From positions 50,848,862 to 50,912,861 of the forward strand of contig JACMZG010001911.1 in assembly GCA_018340805.1 (NCBI GenBank): a stretch of DNA of 64,000 bases. The letters run 5' to 3'. Under the pieces are notes generated by a model. That model was given only the letters and a program-made list of their open reading frames with translations. It was not told the DNA's origin and did no database searches. Each line of letters starts with the position of its first letter. Positions within the stretch are counted from its first letter, which is position 1. This document shows, in pieces, positions 33,560 to 44,527 of the stretch. Source of the DNA: Microvelia longipes. Taxonomy: Eukaryota; Arthropoda; Insecta; Hemiptera; Veliidae. Made by a program: the position numbers and the translations under genes.

Positions 33560-34044
33560 TTTTTTTTAACTTATCTACTTTTTCGTATTTCACCTTTCAA
33601 AATTCTTTCTACAACTTATGTATTTTTAGCAATGATGAATTTTAATTAACTAATTGACTAAATTGAATTTTGATTTAGCTTTAAATAATGTAAACGGTTC
33701 TAAGAGAAGTAGAACTTTACAGTGCCTCAGGCACCATAGACTACTAGTATTTACAAACGAAAAAGTAGGTTTAAAACGGAACAATCACAAATACTGAAAA
33801 AGAACCTCTTTAATTTTTTTAATGGTGTAAATATATAAATTGGTGAAGTGACGTCTGTGATATAAAATTTAAACTGTAATTTATTCGTTTAATAATTTTA
33901 ATATCCCTTATTAAAAACAAATAAACTTTAAAAAAAATATTTGACAATAAATTTCCGTTTGCGTAGATCTCTCGGTAACGAAATTAGTTTAGTTAGAAAT
34001 GGCTATAAGCTCTTTGCCTAAACAAGGATTCGCAGGATCATAAT
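33560..34044. repeat. Tandem triplication, copy 1
   Basis: Matches copy 2 (34409-35068) from about TTAACTTATCTACTTTTTCG on. It shares TTTTAATTAACTAATTGAC (33640 versus 34652), GTGCCTCAGGCACCATAG-like blocks, AACCTCTTTAATTT, and a GGATTNGNAGGATNATAAT end. Its own 5' part is missing or too diverged. Non-coding. Confidence 0.75.
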
Positions 34045-34408
34045 ACGGGTTATCTCGGAACTTTTCCTTGTTACATTAGATTCGCTGCGCTCATCCACCC
34101 TACTTCGGACTTGCTTCGTTCGTCTTTAGAATATACAATTTGCCAAGTTTATACTGCAACACGTCTTCCTTCGCTTGTCCTCAAGTATAGAACTCAAGAA
34201 TATAGCAACTACAGCTATAGTCTGCTTTTGTAAAACGTTTCATCTATGTAGCATAAATACACAAGGAGCTACGATGATAATAGACTCACACACATACATA
34301 GATGCAATCAACTTTGTGAAAACTACTCAGGGGGTCTTAAAACACTTGAAACGGATAATTCGGTGACATCCTGGTTTTGATTTTTTTTGGAAACACACTA
34401 CTTTTCCT
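34045..34408 (+). repeat. D1 copy inserted between triplication copies 1 and 2
   Basis: From ACGGGTTATCTCGGAACTTTTCC through GGACTTGCTTCGTTCGTC, then a deletion, then ATAGCAACTACAGCTATAG to ACACACTACTTTTCCTAAA. The terminal GAGGAAAAGTAAAA tail is missing. It lies exactly at the border of two tandem units. Confidence 0.85.
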
Positions 34409-35068
34409 AAAGTCCTGTTTGAATGTATTCTACTCAATATGGATGTTTAGTTTCAGAGCTACATATGCTCTGCTATAAATTTTCAGGCATAACATCCGTA
34501 ATATAGTACAGGTTATAAATTGCATAATCTCTACTTTAAAATTTACAGGAATAAAATTAGAAAATAATTTTCTTTTTAAAAAACTTATCTTTTTCCTATT
34601 GGAGTTTTCACATTTTTTTCTACAAATTAAATATTTCTTTAAAATAACGAATTTTAATTAACTAATTGACGAAATTAAATTTTGACCTAGCTATAAATAA
34701 TATAAATGGTTCGGATAGAAGTAGAACATAGACTGCCTCAGGCACCATAGAATGCTATTATAATAAACTGCGGAGAAATAGGTTTAAAAACGAAATAAAC
34801 ATCACAAAAACCTCTTTAATTTATACAAGGGTGTGAATATTTAAATGGATGATCGTACGTCTTTGATAAAAATTTATTTTATATTTAAACTTCGCTGTCA
34901 TTTATTTTTTTTACTAATTTTTGTATCCTTTATTATAAGAAATAACATAAAACAAATAAGAAGGTCAAAAAATCTAAAAATAATTGATTTTTCCATTCGC
35001 GCTGAGAAGATACATCTGTGGTTAACGAAATGTTCTTTCCCTAAACTGGGATTTGAAGGATTATAATG
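34409..35068. repeat. Tandem triplication, copy 2
   Basis: The fullest unit: starts GTCCTGTTTGAATGTATTCTACTC and ends AAGGATTATAATG. Its start recurs at 35107, which gives a unit of about 695 bp. Confidence 0.8.
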
Positions 35069-35106
35069 AAAAATTAACGAAAAAATTCGAAGCACTTATT
35101 AACAAA

Positions 35107-35345
35107 GTTTTGAGCCCTGTTTGAATGTAATTCTACTCAAAGTAGATGCATAGTTTGAGAGCTACATGTACTGCTCTGCTCATATGGTTGCCACATCTTA
35201 TAGGCATACCATCCTTAAAAGTAGTAGAGGCTACAAATACCATTATCTGTATTGTAAAATTTGTAGGAGTAAAATTGAAAAATATTTTTCTTTCAATGCG
35301 CAACCTGACATGTTTGATTTTTTGTAAGTTTTAAGTTAGTGATCT
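35107..35345. repeat. Tandem triplication, copy 3 (partial)
   Basis: CCCTGTTTGAATGTAATTCTACTC, GAGAGCTACATGTACTGCTCTGCT, TAGGCATACCATCC and GTAAAATTTGTAGGAGTAAA match the start of copy 2. Similarity fades after about 35310. Confidence 0.75.
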
Positions 35346-36785
35346 TTTTACAAGTGTTCCCTTAATTTAATGTCTATGTAATCCAACTAAAACTGTAGCC
35401 AAGATAAGTATATTCTTTTAGAGGGAATCAAATTCGTCATGCCAGTGGAGTAGATGATTTCTTGTCAAATTAATACTCTTTTCAACGCCTTCTAAGAACT
35501 TATCGCTGACGCTTTAACCTGATACAATTTAAATTACATTAATCTACTGACGTAATTTATATCTAAAGAATCGGTCTAAATATGGACACATGGAGAAATA
35601 GTTTCTTAAAATGAACTTCCAACTCCAAAAACTCAACAGGACTAGATGAACATCAACACGAGGTCGACTATGTGTCCTAGAAGCTTGAGATTCCTCCGTC
35701 TATTTATGGACGCTATAAAACGAATAATAGATACAACTAGTTACTTCCTTAAAAGGTCGCCATGTTCTTGTTTCTAAAATCATCCTTTTTATTATTCTCT
35801 TTTATTGTCCTTACCTAGATAATGTAATCTTTTTAAAATCGATAAATAAAAAGGTTAATATCAGTTTGATTTGTTACCTAATCGATTTCTTGTTAAAGTA
35901 AACTAATAAAATTTATGATTATTTCAAGTCGATCAGTCAATTAAAACTTTGAGTTTGATCTGAATGATAACGTACCACGCAAGGTTGGCATAATAAAAGT
36001 GTATCTAATGAGAACAGATCCACAGAAAAAATGTATCATAGTCTTAAAGAAGATCAGAGTGCTAATGGGTAGAAAGAGAACAAATTTACTGAGCAAGTGT
36101 ACCAAAATGTTGACCTATCGTTCGTGAACAGATAAATTATATAAGTAATTTACTGTCTTGGATATAAAAAATAATGTCCAAAAGTATACTGAAGTGTTAC
36201 TTTCCCTAGCAGATTAATTGGAAAAGGGTAACATGCTGTAGAAAAAGGACCGGCTTTAGAGTAAGAGGGAGCCAAAGTGTAGAAACAAAATAGATTAAGT
36301 GTATAAGTGTACATGTGTACCAAAGTAGAAAAACCAAACAGTAATAGTGTGTGTTAAACAGGGCAGATGTGTGAAGGTGTACATCTGGCGTTTCAGAACA
36401 GATTCATTGTAAAAACTGAATCTGGATCTGAAGATTGTTCAATGCAAAAGGTAAAGAAATGACATGAATCATTAGTTTTATAGTAGGCCATTTCTGGTGC
36501 CTTAATTTATTGGTTAACGACCTTTATACTATGACTCAAAAATTATTCAATGTTTTTGTGTTTCAATTATTCAGTTGTGTTTTGTTTGTCCACCTTACTT
36601 TTTACGTCGACCAAATTGTTAAGTTAATACTTAAAACGTTGAAAATTGAATCCTAAACCACAATTTAAGATCCCTCACAAGGCCCTATAATTTTAAAAGA
36701 TTTAGTGTTCGTTTAGATTTAAAAATTGCCAAAAACACCATTTTTATCCTTTACACAAACACAAGAATAAAAAATAAATAAATAA
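35346..36785. other. Intergenic, no gene seen
   Basis: No exon or repeat family recognised. Several GTGTACC/GTGTACATGTGTACC strings are clustered at 36095-36400. Confidence 0.45.
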
Positions 36786-36790
36786 ATAAT

Positions 36791-36796
36791 ATAATT

Positions 36797-36871
<75 letters not shown>

Positions 36872-36890
36872 TTATATATATATATAATTT
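36791..36890. repeat. (TA)n microsatellite
   Basis: TA tract bordered on both sides by inverted ATAAATAAAT-type sequence. Confidence 0.95.
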
Positions 36891-37213
36891 ATTTATTATT
36901 TTCGGCTTGGTTAATTTCCTTCCTCTCTCCAATAATTTATTCCTTTATATTTTGCAAGTCACAAGTATCTATAGACGTTAATTATTTCAAAATTATTTTC
37001 TATTAAATTCTTACCTTGAGATTCACAACTGTATATCTACCTCATGTTTGCCATCCATGATTTTTCACTATTATTCAAAAACAAAATGAGATCATCTTTT
37101 AAAAATTAGACTTTTATCATAGACGTGACATTACAAATTATAATATAATTATATATTACTTTTAGAAAATATTTATAGAAGTGACATTCGTAATAAACAT
37201 ATTTAAAAATTAT

Positions 37214-37436
37214 TTTTTACTTTTCCTCATTTATACCGTAGATATATAGAAAAAGTATTGTGTTTGCAAAAAAATCCAAAACCGGGATAAAATCGGAATT
37301 ATCCGTTTCAGGTGTTTTACAGGCCTCCTGAGTGGTTTGATCAAAGTTGTCTGTCTGTATGCGTGTTTTTGTGTGTCTGTGTCTGATATCATCGCAGCTC
37401 CTAGTGTATTTATGCAGGAGATTTGAAACTTCATAT
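37214..37436 (-). repeat. D1 copy, 3' end only
   Basis: The minus strand ends with the full D1 tail (ACGGTATAAATGAGGAAAAGTAAAAA). It breaks at TTTGAAACTTCATAT where the minisatellite begins. Confidence 0.85.
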
Positions 37437-37442
37437 CTCTTT

Positions 37443-37932
37443 CTACTCTCTATAGATTTTGTGTATAGTGCTACATTAGTTATACATATTTAAGGTTCTT
37501 ATCTTAATTAACGCTAGGTAATTAAGAGCTTTAAGCTTAGGTAATATATTTTCTACTCTCTATAGATTTTGTGTATAGTGCTAGATTAGTTCTATAGTAC
37601 TACATTAGTGCTACATAAGTTATACACGTTCAAGTTTCTTATCTTAGTCAACGCTAGGTAATTTGATATCTTTCCTACTCTCTATGGATTATGTGTATAC
37701 TGCTACATTAGTTCTATAGTACTACATTAGTGCTACATTAGTTATACACGTTCAAGTTTCTTATCTTAGTCAACGCTAGGTAATTTGATATCTTTCCTAC
37801 TCTCTATGGATTATGTGTATACTGCTACATTAGTACTATAGTACTACATTAGTGCTACATTAGTTATACACGTTCAAGTTTCTTATCTTAGTCAACGCTA
37901 GGTAATTTGATATCTTTCCTACTCTCTGTGGA
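37443..37932. repeat. Minisatellite, 122-bp unit, about 4 copies
   Basis: CTACTCTCTATRGATTWTGTG starts at 37443, 37553, 37675, 37797 and 37919, so the later units are exactly 122 bp and the first is 110. Each unit includes TACACGTTCAAGTTTCTTATC and AACGCTAGGTAATT. It lies between D1 fragments of opposite orientation. Confidence 0.95.
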
Positions 37933-37949
37933 TTACATTGTTCTTAATA

Positions 37950-39207
37950 GCACATTTTTGGGATTTTTTTTGCAAACACAATACTATTTATTTATTTATT
38001 TATTTACATACTTGATTATAAATTATTAAATAGACTGCATAAATATAGGCAGCATAACTTGAATAACAAACTTGATTAAAAATAAAACAAAAAAAAGCAT
38101 AACATTACATGAGAAACACTAAACATTTAAGGTGGGAATACTAATTTATCAGCTAAAAATTCGTTAACATTATAGTAGGCTTTCTCAAGCAACAATGTTT
38201 TAATGCTTTTTTTGACATTTTCGGGTGGAAGTTCAACTATTGAAACTGGTAATTTATTAAAGCACCTTATTCTATTAAAATTTAGGGACTGGTGTGATTT
38301 GTTGAGCCTACAAGTGGGAATATTGATGTTAGCAATATATCTAGTACCATAATTGTGGTTCTTAATATAATTGAACTCCCCCTCATCATACTTTGCTTTG
38401 ACGAACAACAACAATGAAAAAATATAGGCTGAATGAAAAGTAAAAATTTTTATTTTCAATAAAATATTGTTTGCACTTAGAGTCATGTTTAGCATTATTC
38501 ATGATACGAATAGCTTCTTTTGCAAAATAAAAATACAGTTGGCTACGGGGGCTGCTCCCCATTCTTTAATACAATACAGCATACGTGAATGAAAATGCGC
38601 ATAGTAAGCAAGCTTCATGGTATCAATGTCTAAAGTTAAACTAAGTTTACGTAGCAGAAATAAAATAGATGAAAGTTTACTACCTAACTCATTAACATGA
38701 GCTTTCCAGTTAAGTGTACTATCAAGGGACACTCCAAGTATTTTAATGGGTGAAATGTTTATATTATTATTATATTTAAGAGTGTGAGATAAAATCTGGT
38801 TTTTTTACTCATTTAAAGTTAACTTATTTACTATAAACCAGTCATTTGCTAGCTTGATAATATCATCTATTTTATTAACTATTCCATCAAGATTCTTCCC
38901 ACTAACTGCATATGTAGTATCATCCGCAAATCTTGAACTCATGGCTCCATATTCAGGGAGATCATTAATGTAAATTAAGAACAGCAGGGGTCCAAGAACA
39001 GAGCCCTGAGGCACTCCGTGCTTAGAAAGCGCCGGAGCGCTTGTCTCTCCATTAAATATTGTGACCTGAGTCCTAGACTTGAGATATGACTCGATAAGAG
39101 CTAGCGGGGTTCTTCTTATACCATAATGTTAAAGCTTTTGCAGTAAAATGTCATGAGTAAAATATCAATACTTTTTCTATGTACCTATGGTATATATGAG
39201 GAAAAGT
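37950..39207 (+). repeat. D1 3' end split by a LINE
   Basis: The left part 37950-37985 (GGGATTTTTTTTGCAAACACAATACT) and right part 39166-39207 (CAATACTTTTTCTATGTACC to GAGGAAAAGTAA) are contiguous in other D1 copies. CAATACT is present on both sides of the LINE as its target duplication. Confidence 0.9.
37986..39165 (-). pseudogene. 5'-truncated non-LTR retrotransposon, reverse transcriptase part
   Basis: On the minus strand from 39165: an H-D-I-L-L-Q-K-L segment, then S-Y-L-K-S-R-T-Q, then G-V-P-Q-G-S-V-L-G-P-L-L-F and the catalytic F-A-D-D-T (about 38920). These are reverse transcriptase blocks of CR1/L2/Jockey-type LINEs. After RT come L-D-S-T-L-N-W-K-A-H-V, K-L-A-Y-Y-A-H-F-H-S-R, W-G-A-A and the N-Y-G-T-R-Y and R-I-R-C-F-N-K-L-P segments of the C-terminal region. 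Stops and frameshifts (an in-frame TAA near 39120, breaks near 38770 and 38500) show it is dead. An (AAAT)n tail follows (37986-38008 on plus), and the 7-bp CAATACT flanks fit target-primed insertion. No RNase H was seen. Confidence 0.9.
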
Positions 39208-39209
39208 AA

Positions 39210-40580
39210 TAAAGTTATATTTATAATTCTGTAAACAATCATTTATGGCCCATAGTAGTAGATATCAAGTATCTATAGAGAATACAATTATAATACAAGA
39301 ATACAAGCATAGTTAATTTAAATATATTAATGTTTGATAATTATTAATTTTAAATAATTTTGCATTATTAAATTATATAAATAAAAATTAACAAAAATAA
39401 TTTACATTATTAAATTATTATCTTCTTTGCTTTTTTATTAATTAATTTTATCAATGTATTATTGAATTTATTGAAACAAATCGTGCTATTTTCCGTAAAA
39501 TTAAAATTGTTACTAAAAGTTTATTATCAACTCCCGCCTAAGTGCAGTCAATGGATTGTTTCTCTACCAAGCTTACTAAAGCCAATAAAAATGTGCTAAC
39601 TCTAATAGTTGTAACAATCACAATTGTTGTTGTATTATTCAATAATTAAATTGTAAAAAAAGTTTTTTAATTGTACTCAATCTACCAACATAATATGTCT
39701 GATATAACCTAATCTTAACAAATAGGTCTTAACCAAATATGCATAAAATTACCTTACCTAAACAATAAACTAAACAAAATGTTAATTTATTTCAATAATT
39801 ATCTAACATTATTAATTATTAACAAAAGTTTAGCGATTTGATATTGTTACCTTCTTTTGAATTTGATTGTTCGTTTTTTCTTTCGAACTATATAAGAAAC
39901 AACTAAACTATCATATGATTTACTATTTTAGCCATTTAAACAAAATGTATTGATGTGTAATTTTTATTTTAATAATTCTCTAATTTGAGTTCTATCTGGG
40001 TTTCAATTTGTCACCTCCTTCTTTATGGTTTCTTACTTGTTGTTAACCATTCTATTTCTTTGTCAGACAACGTGCCGGCGTGCTTAGGAATCTAAAACAC
40101 CTGTTTAAAATAGTTGAAAATAAAGATTTTCCTATAAGACTGTATCGAATAAAGATTTTATGTCTGACTATGCATGCTAATTATGAGCTATTTGTTTTGC
40201 GCTTTGCTTATTCGTTTATTATTTTGTTTTTAACTTATCGCTACCTTATGTTGTGCTTCTTTAATCGAGTTTCATTGTGGAAGTTATATTTTTATTCTAT
40301 AAAAGCGAAAATATATTCTTACATATTTTGAATTTCTTTTTTGAATACACATGGTACCTTAAAAAAAACTTTAAATATTATCATGATAAGCGTCCTAAAA
40401 ATATTCTGGGCCTCGGCGCTTCACGGCTTCCTGTACCGCGAAGCAGCCACATTGTTATGGTCTCGTGATATTTTGTTATATTAGTAGTTTTTTAAGGGAC
40501 GCAGTGTGATAATATTAACGGATTTGCAAATGTATCAGTCGAAAACAGCTATTTGTTGATGTAAAGTTATATATGTCAAA
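39210..40580. other. Intergenic, no gene seen
   Basis: Long AT-rich stretch. Frames at 40080-40468 lack recognisable motifs. Confidence 0.5.
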
Positions 40581-40584
40581 CGAT

Positions 40585-40735
40585 AAAATATAAACAAATG
40601 CTAATAATAAGAACAAACTTACATAACTGTATATGCATATTAATTTTTAGCTCAATCCGGTTACTCTTTGAGGTTTATTCAAGTTTTGAAATTTTTGCTG
40701 AGTCATTAATTTGGGTTAATGTCATGACACAAGTA
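40585..40735 (+). repeat. D1 internal fragment
   Basis: ACAAATGCTAATAATAAGAAC through TTTTTGCTGAGTCATTAATT and GGGTTAATGTCATGACA matches the central D1 part, strongly diverged. Confidence 0.55.
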
Positions 40736-40739
40736 ATAA

Positions 40740-41820
40740 ACAAAAGGGTTTGGGACATTTATAAAATTAATGTTTTATTCATATTCTTTCTTACTAACCC
40801 CAGTCTCAAATCCTAATTTTTCCTATGAAAGTTTGCTAAAACAAATTAAGCTGAAATCATCTTTTATGAAGCATCTTACTTCTTTTTGTTTTGAATATTT
40901 GACTTAAAATGAAACAACAAGTATTAATTACTTTTACTTATAGTTTTTTAGGAATGTGTACGTGAATATGTCCTAATTAAGATAGAATAAAAAAATGATT
41001 AGTAGTATCATTTTAAAAAAAACCTTATTCAGAATGGAAGAGACTTTTTATCTATTTGAAAAAACTTGTCCTACCTACCCATGAAATTTCCGTTCGTTAA
41101 TTTTCGGTCTTGACATTGTTATAGAAAAACCTTCTGACTCTTCTTTCATAGGTATCATGATGTCTACAGCAGAGACCTCTGTAATGATGAAGAATATATT
41201 CATTAATATACCTCGTACAGCCACGGAAATGAAATTTCTGAACCAATAATTACTAAACGTGGTTTTTATCAGAACCCTTACTTAACATTGGAAACGTAAA
41301 TTTCACAATTATCTATTTATTCATACCTTTTTACTCTCATAAGTTGATTTTTACTATCATGATTAATATTTTTAGTAATTTGCTTGATCAATTCCTTAAA
41401 TTGCTCAATTGCTTACAGAATTGAGTACTCCTAAGCAATATTAGATATAATTTTACTGCGTGCAAGCATTGTATCCTTAAACGGCAAAGTTGAAATAAAC
41501 TTTAAGTAGTCTAAACACGAATTGAGAACTAAACCAAGCTGAGGTTGTCTCACGTAGCAGGTTCTCCGTGTGTGGGTTTAAGACCATCAAACAGGAGGCT
41601 TGTTGAATTACCAGCCAAGCTGTGTGAATACCTTGTTAATTAAATACCAAGTCTTTTGAAAATTTTCAACACCTTTTTTATTTGTTTGGCTTCTAACTAT
41701 TTAGTGTTTTTACTATTTTCTAAAGCCAACATTGTAAAAGCGAATTTGGGTCCAAAGGTATTTATTGGAAAGCATGTAGCTGGGTTATCTTAGGGTTTTC
41801 TTATGGAGCTAAGTTTTAAT
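40740..41820. other. Intergenic, no gene seen
   Basis: Nothing recognised. Confidence 0.5.
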
Positions 41821-41825
41821 AAAAC

Positions 41826-41900
41826 TTATTCCATCGCCTGCTATTGATTTATTCTATCGCCTGCTATTAATTTATTCCATCGCCTGCTATTAATTTAAAA
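41826..41900. repeat. 25-bp tandem repeat, 3 copies
   Basis: Unit TTATTCCATCGCCTGCTATT followed by AATTT, three nearly identical copies. Confidence 0.9.
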
Positions 41901-41901
41901 G

Positions 41902-42290
41902 TATACAGAGGTAGAAGAATCGAATATTTCTTTTGATGAACTTACATGTTTAGCTCTTCTTAAGAATATATGAAAGGATTTTAAAATTTGTGTTTCAAGT
42001 CTGCATGTTATGCACAATTACTAAGCTTGTTTCTGCATATGTTTACGCTGTCAAAAAATCTGCTAAAGAGTATATTGTATCTATAATCTTTTGTTAAACT
42101 AGCATGGTACAAGTTTTCAATATTCTAGTCTATTTGTTTTTCTTGTATGGTTAATAAACAACTCTTAAAAACTATGTTGCCAATGTAAACTTAATTTTAC
42201 CTATGATATACCAAAAGGAAATAGTAATCAAATCAGTTAACTACTCCTAATGAGATTTTAGACATCTTAAAAATTAACACATTTTAAATT
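41902..42290. other. Intergenic, no gene seen
   Basis: Nothing recognised. Confidence 0.5.
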
Positions 42291-42295
42291 AAAAA

Positions 42296-43038
42296 AATCG
42301 GGTACGGGGTACATGGGAACTTTCCCTCATTACATCGGATTCGCTACGCTCATCCTCCCTGCTTAGGACTCGCTTCGCTCGTCTTTAAATAGTAAATTCA
42401 TCCGTATAGCGGATCACCCAGCGGTCACCCATACAGCACTGACCACGCTCAATGCTCCTTAATTTTTATGAACCAACAAAAATCATATATATAATTGTAT
42501 TGAAACTAAACTTAGTTTACATATTTATTAGGTAATAGTATACACTTGCACTAAATTTCAACTAAATTGGATTATTTTCAGGTTTTTTACATTTTTTTAT
42601 AATCGTACGCAAATCATTTGATAAAAATTGAACTAATGCTGATAATGAGATGAAACTTGGCACATATGTTAGTCTTATACATAGTCACATGCGTGCCAAA
42701 TTTCAATCCGATAAGATCATTTTTCCGCGTGTTTTGATTTTTTCGAAATTTCGTTGTCATAATTGTAGGTTGATGACGTCATACAAAAAATATTTTCCGA
42801 ATAGCATAGCTACAGCGGCAGACTGTAGCTGTGCACTCTAGCATTTAAAAATACTCTGGGTGCTACGATGATAACCGACACACACTCACACATATACTGA
42901 CAGACAACTTTGCAAAAACCACTCAGTAGGCCTTAAAAACGCCTGAAACGGATAATTCCGGTTTTATCCCGGTTTCGGATTTTTTGCAAACACAATACTT
43001 TTCCATCATACCTACAGTATAAATGAGAAAAAGTAAAA
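42296..43038 (+). repeat. D1 copy, best full-length example (about 743 bp)
   Basis: Start ATCGGGTACGGGGTACATGG. Ordered blocks: GGATTCGCTACGCTCATCC; GGACTCGCTTCGCTCGTC; CAGCACTGACCACGCTCAAT; ATCATATATATAATTGTATT; AACTAATGCTGATAATGAGA; ACATGCGTGCCAAATTTCAA; TTGATGACGTCATAC (TGACGTCA); AATAGCATAGCTACAGCGG; CGACACACACTCACACATAT; CTGAAACGGATAATTCC; end ATGAGAAAAAGTAAAAAA. No open frame spans it. ACTTTTCCTCAT near the start of the family and ATGAGGAAAAGT at its end are a 12-bp subterminal inverted repeat. The A-run before the start and after the end hides any target duplication. Confidence 0.95.
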
Positions 43039-43039
43039 A

Positions 43040-43580
43040 ATTATAACCTCATAACTTATCTTTATATAAAAAACAAAATTTAGTATAACCCATAAAAGGT
43101 TCAAGGTACGTTGAATTTGTTTTATATTGTGCTGGATATATGGATGTGACTTAAGCCATTTTCTAACTGTATTAGGGATACTAATAGGAAATTGTCCTTA
43201 TAAAGCATATAGAGGACAGGATTAAATTTAGCCACTTACCCTTCTTCAATCACTTAAAACACGAAATATTTACATTTTCATTCTTAAGCAAATTAAAATA
43301 TAAATCGGTGACGATTACCTTGTAAAATTAAGACTGCATGAAGTACCGAATCCTGCACTTTAAAACTGTAACGCTTACTAGGGGCGTTATTATTCATTTA
43401 AAGTATTCCTGATTTTGACAAACCGTTTTTCTTCTTGTTCAAATTCTTTTTCGACCTAGTCGTCGTTTCTCTTCGCATTTATTCGCTTTAGTTACTTACT
43501 ATACAGTGAATTCAATTTTCTCCTAGGTCACAATTTGTAAATAATTATTTATAATATTTGTATTTTATAATTATTTTATT
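43040..43580. other. Upstream region of the exon at 43595
   Basis: No motif that would settle a promoter. The stretch 43380-43510 is less AT-rich, with TCGTCGTTTCTCTTCGCATT-like pyrimidine-rich sequence, and may contain a leader exon. This is only a suggestion. Confidence 0.3.
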
Positions 43581-43582
43581 TT

Positions 43583-43594
43583 TGTCTGTTTCAG
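43583..43594 (+). other. Splice acceptor
   Basis: TGTCTGTTTCAG preceded by a T-rich tract, ending at 43594. It places the 5' border of the exon at 43595, 126 bases before the ATG. Confidence 0.6.
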
Positions 43595-43720
43595 ATCGGT
43601 CTTAGGTGTAAGTGTTCCATTTATCCGAACGATGGGGGGTAGACGGTGCTGAAGTGCGCGGTTAATATTTTAAATTGTGTCGGGTTAAATTTGTGTTTTT
43701 AGTTAAAAGTCGAACAAAAT

Positions 43721-43983
43721 ATGCTTCAACAGAAGAAAAAATCGAGCCTCGGGGCTCTGGGCAGTTTGGAGGAGGTTTGCGAAGCAGAAGATATCCCAAG
43801 TCCTCTTAAACCTCGACGTCAAGAGAGACGTATGTCGTGGCATATAGGTGTTAATAAACCGGAGAAGAAAAGGAAGAAGCAGGCCGTGGCCATGTCTATG
43901 TCGCCGCCAAACCATGCTGTTCCTCCACTTGTACCAAGAAAGAGAGCAGGATCCTGGTGGGCCAGCCTTATCCCTGATTTAAG
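43721..43983 (+). CDS. First coding exon of an unrecognised gene (partial)
   Basis: ATG at 43721 in the strong context AAAAT-ATG; the frame runs 87 codons to a donor AAG|GTAAAA at 43984, leaving AG of a split codon (phase 2). If not spliced it would stop at once (TAA at 43985). The peptide is basic and low in structure: K-K-K near residue 5, a serine/glycine patch (8-15), K-P-R-R-Q-E-R-R (30-37) and K-P-E-K-K-R-K-K (46-53), which look like nuclear-import or membrane-surface basic patches. It ends P-R-K-R-A-G-S-W-W-A-S-L-I-P-D-L. The last eight residues match the end of the second candidate first exon at 52272 (W-A-x-L-x-P-D-L). Higher GC than the surrounding DNA, an acceptor 126 bases upstream and the donor together make a real exon likely. 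I do not know the family. The downstream exons were not found. Confidence 0.65.
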
Positions 43984-43989
43984 GTAAAA
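43984..43989 (+). other. Splice donor GTAAAA
   Basis: TTAAG|GTAAAATT directly before an in-frame stop. Splits a codon after its second base. Confidence 0.6.
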
Positions 43990-44312
43990 TTATTTTACAT
44001 AATTTTTATGCATTTATTATGTGCTGTGCGGAGGACTCTGCTCAGCACACTGATAACACTCAACCTGACTCGCAAGAATCATCTTGAGTGTAGTAAACTG
44101 TAACAAGGTTCAAAACTGTATTTAATTGTTTTCGTAATTTGATAATAATTATATTCGCTCTAGCTTTATCATTTCGCTGGGAGTATAGCAGTGCACCCTC
44201 TACGTCTAGCAGTCACAGGTGCATAGTTCTTTACAGAAAGCATCTCGAAACTATTTTAAAATCTATAGTAACTAAGAGATTTCGTGACTCTACCACAAGC
44301 TGATAGTATTTT
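43990..44312. other. Presumed intron start, no further feature
   Basis: Follows the donor at 43984. Nothing else recognised. Confidence 0.4.
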
Positions 44313-44315
44313 TAA

Positions 44316-44524
44316 GGTGATTCAATTGGAGGGGTTTTATTAATTAAATCAAAAATGTAATTTATAACCTATAACGTTAGGTTATAGTCAGGCATTGCAA
44401 GAATTAATAGAGGATTATTATTGATAACTGCCTGTACCGATTCCCGCAATGACGTCACCCGTCATTAAAAGTCAGGTTATAACCTTGAAATGCGTTTGTT
44501 TTGTTTACATCGAATTGAATCACC
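44316..44524. mobile_element. MITE, GGTGATTCAATT ends with TAA duplication
   Basis: A 209-bp element starting GGTGATTCAATT and ending AATTGAATCACC, with TAA immediately outside both ends (44313-44315 and 44525-44527). A 3-bp TAA/TWA duplication is the hallmark of PIF/Harbinger elements. The interior has a second inverted pair (TTATAACCTATAACG...CAGGTTATAACC) and TGACGTCA. It lies in the presumed first intron of the gene starting at 43721. Confidence 0.8.
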
Positions 44525-44527
44525 TAA

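Noticed and set aside
42296..43038. D1 as a Helitron
   Set aside because: The 5' A|TC start fits, but the other end has no CTRR and no adjoining hairpin in any copy examined.
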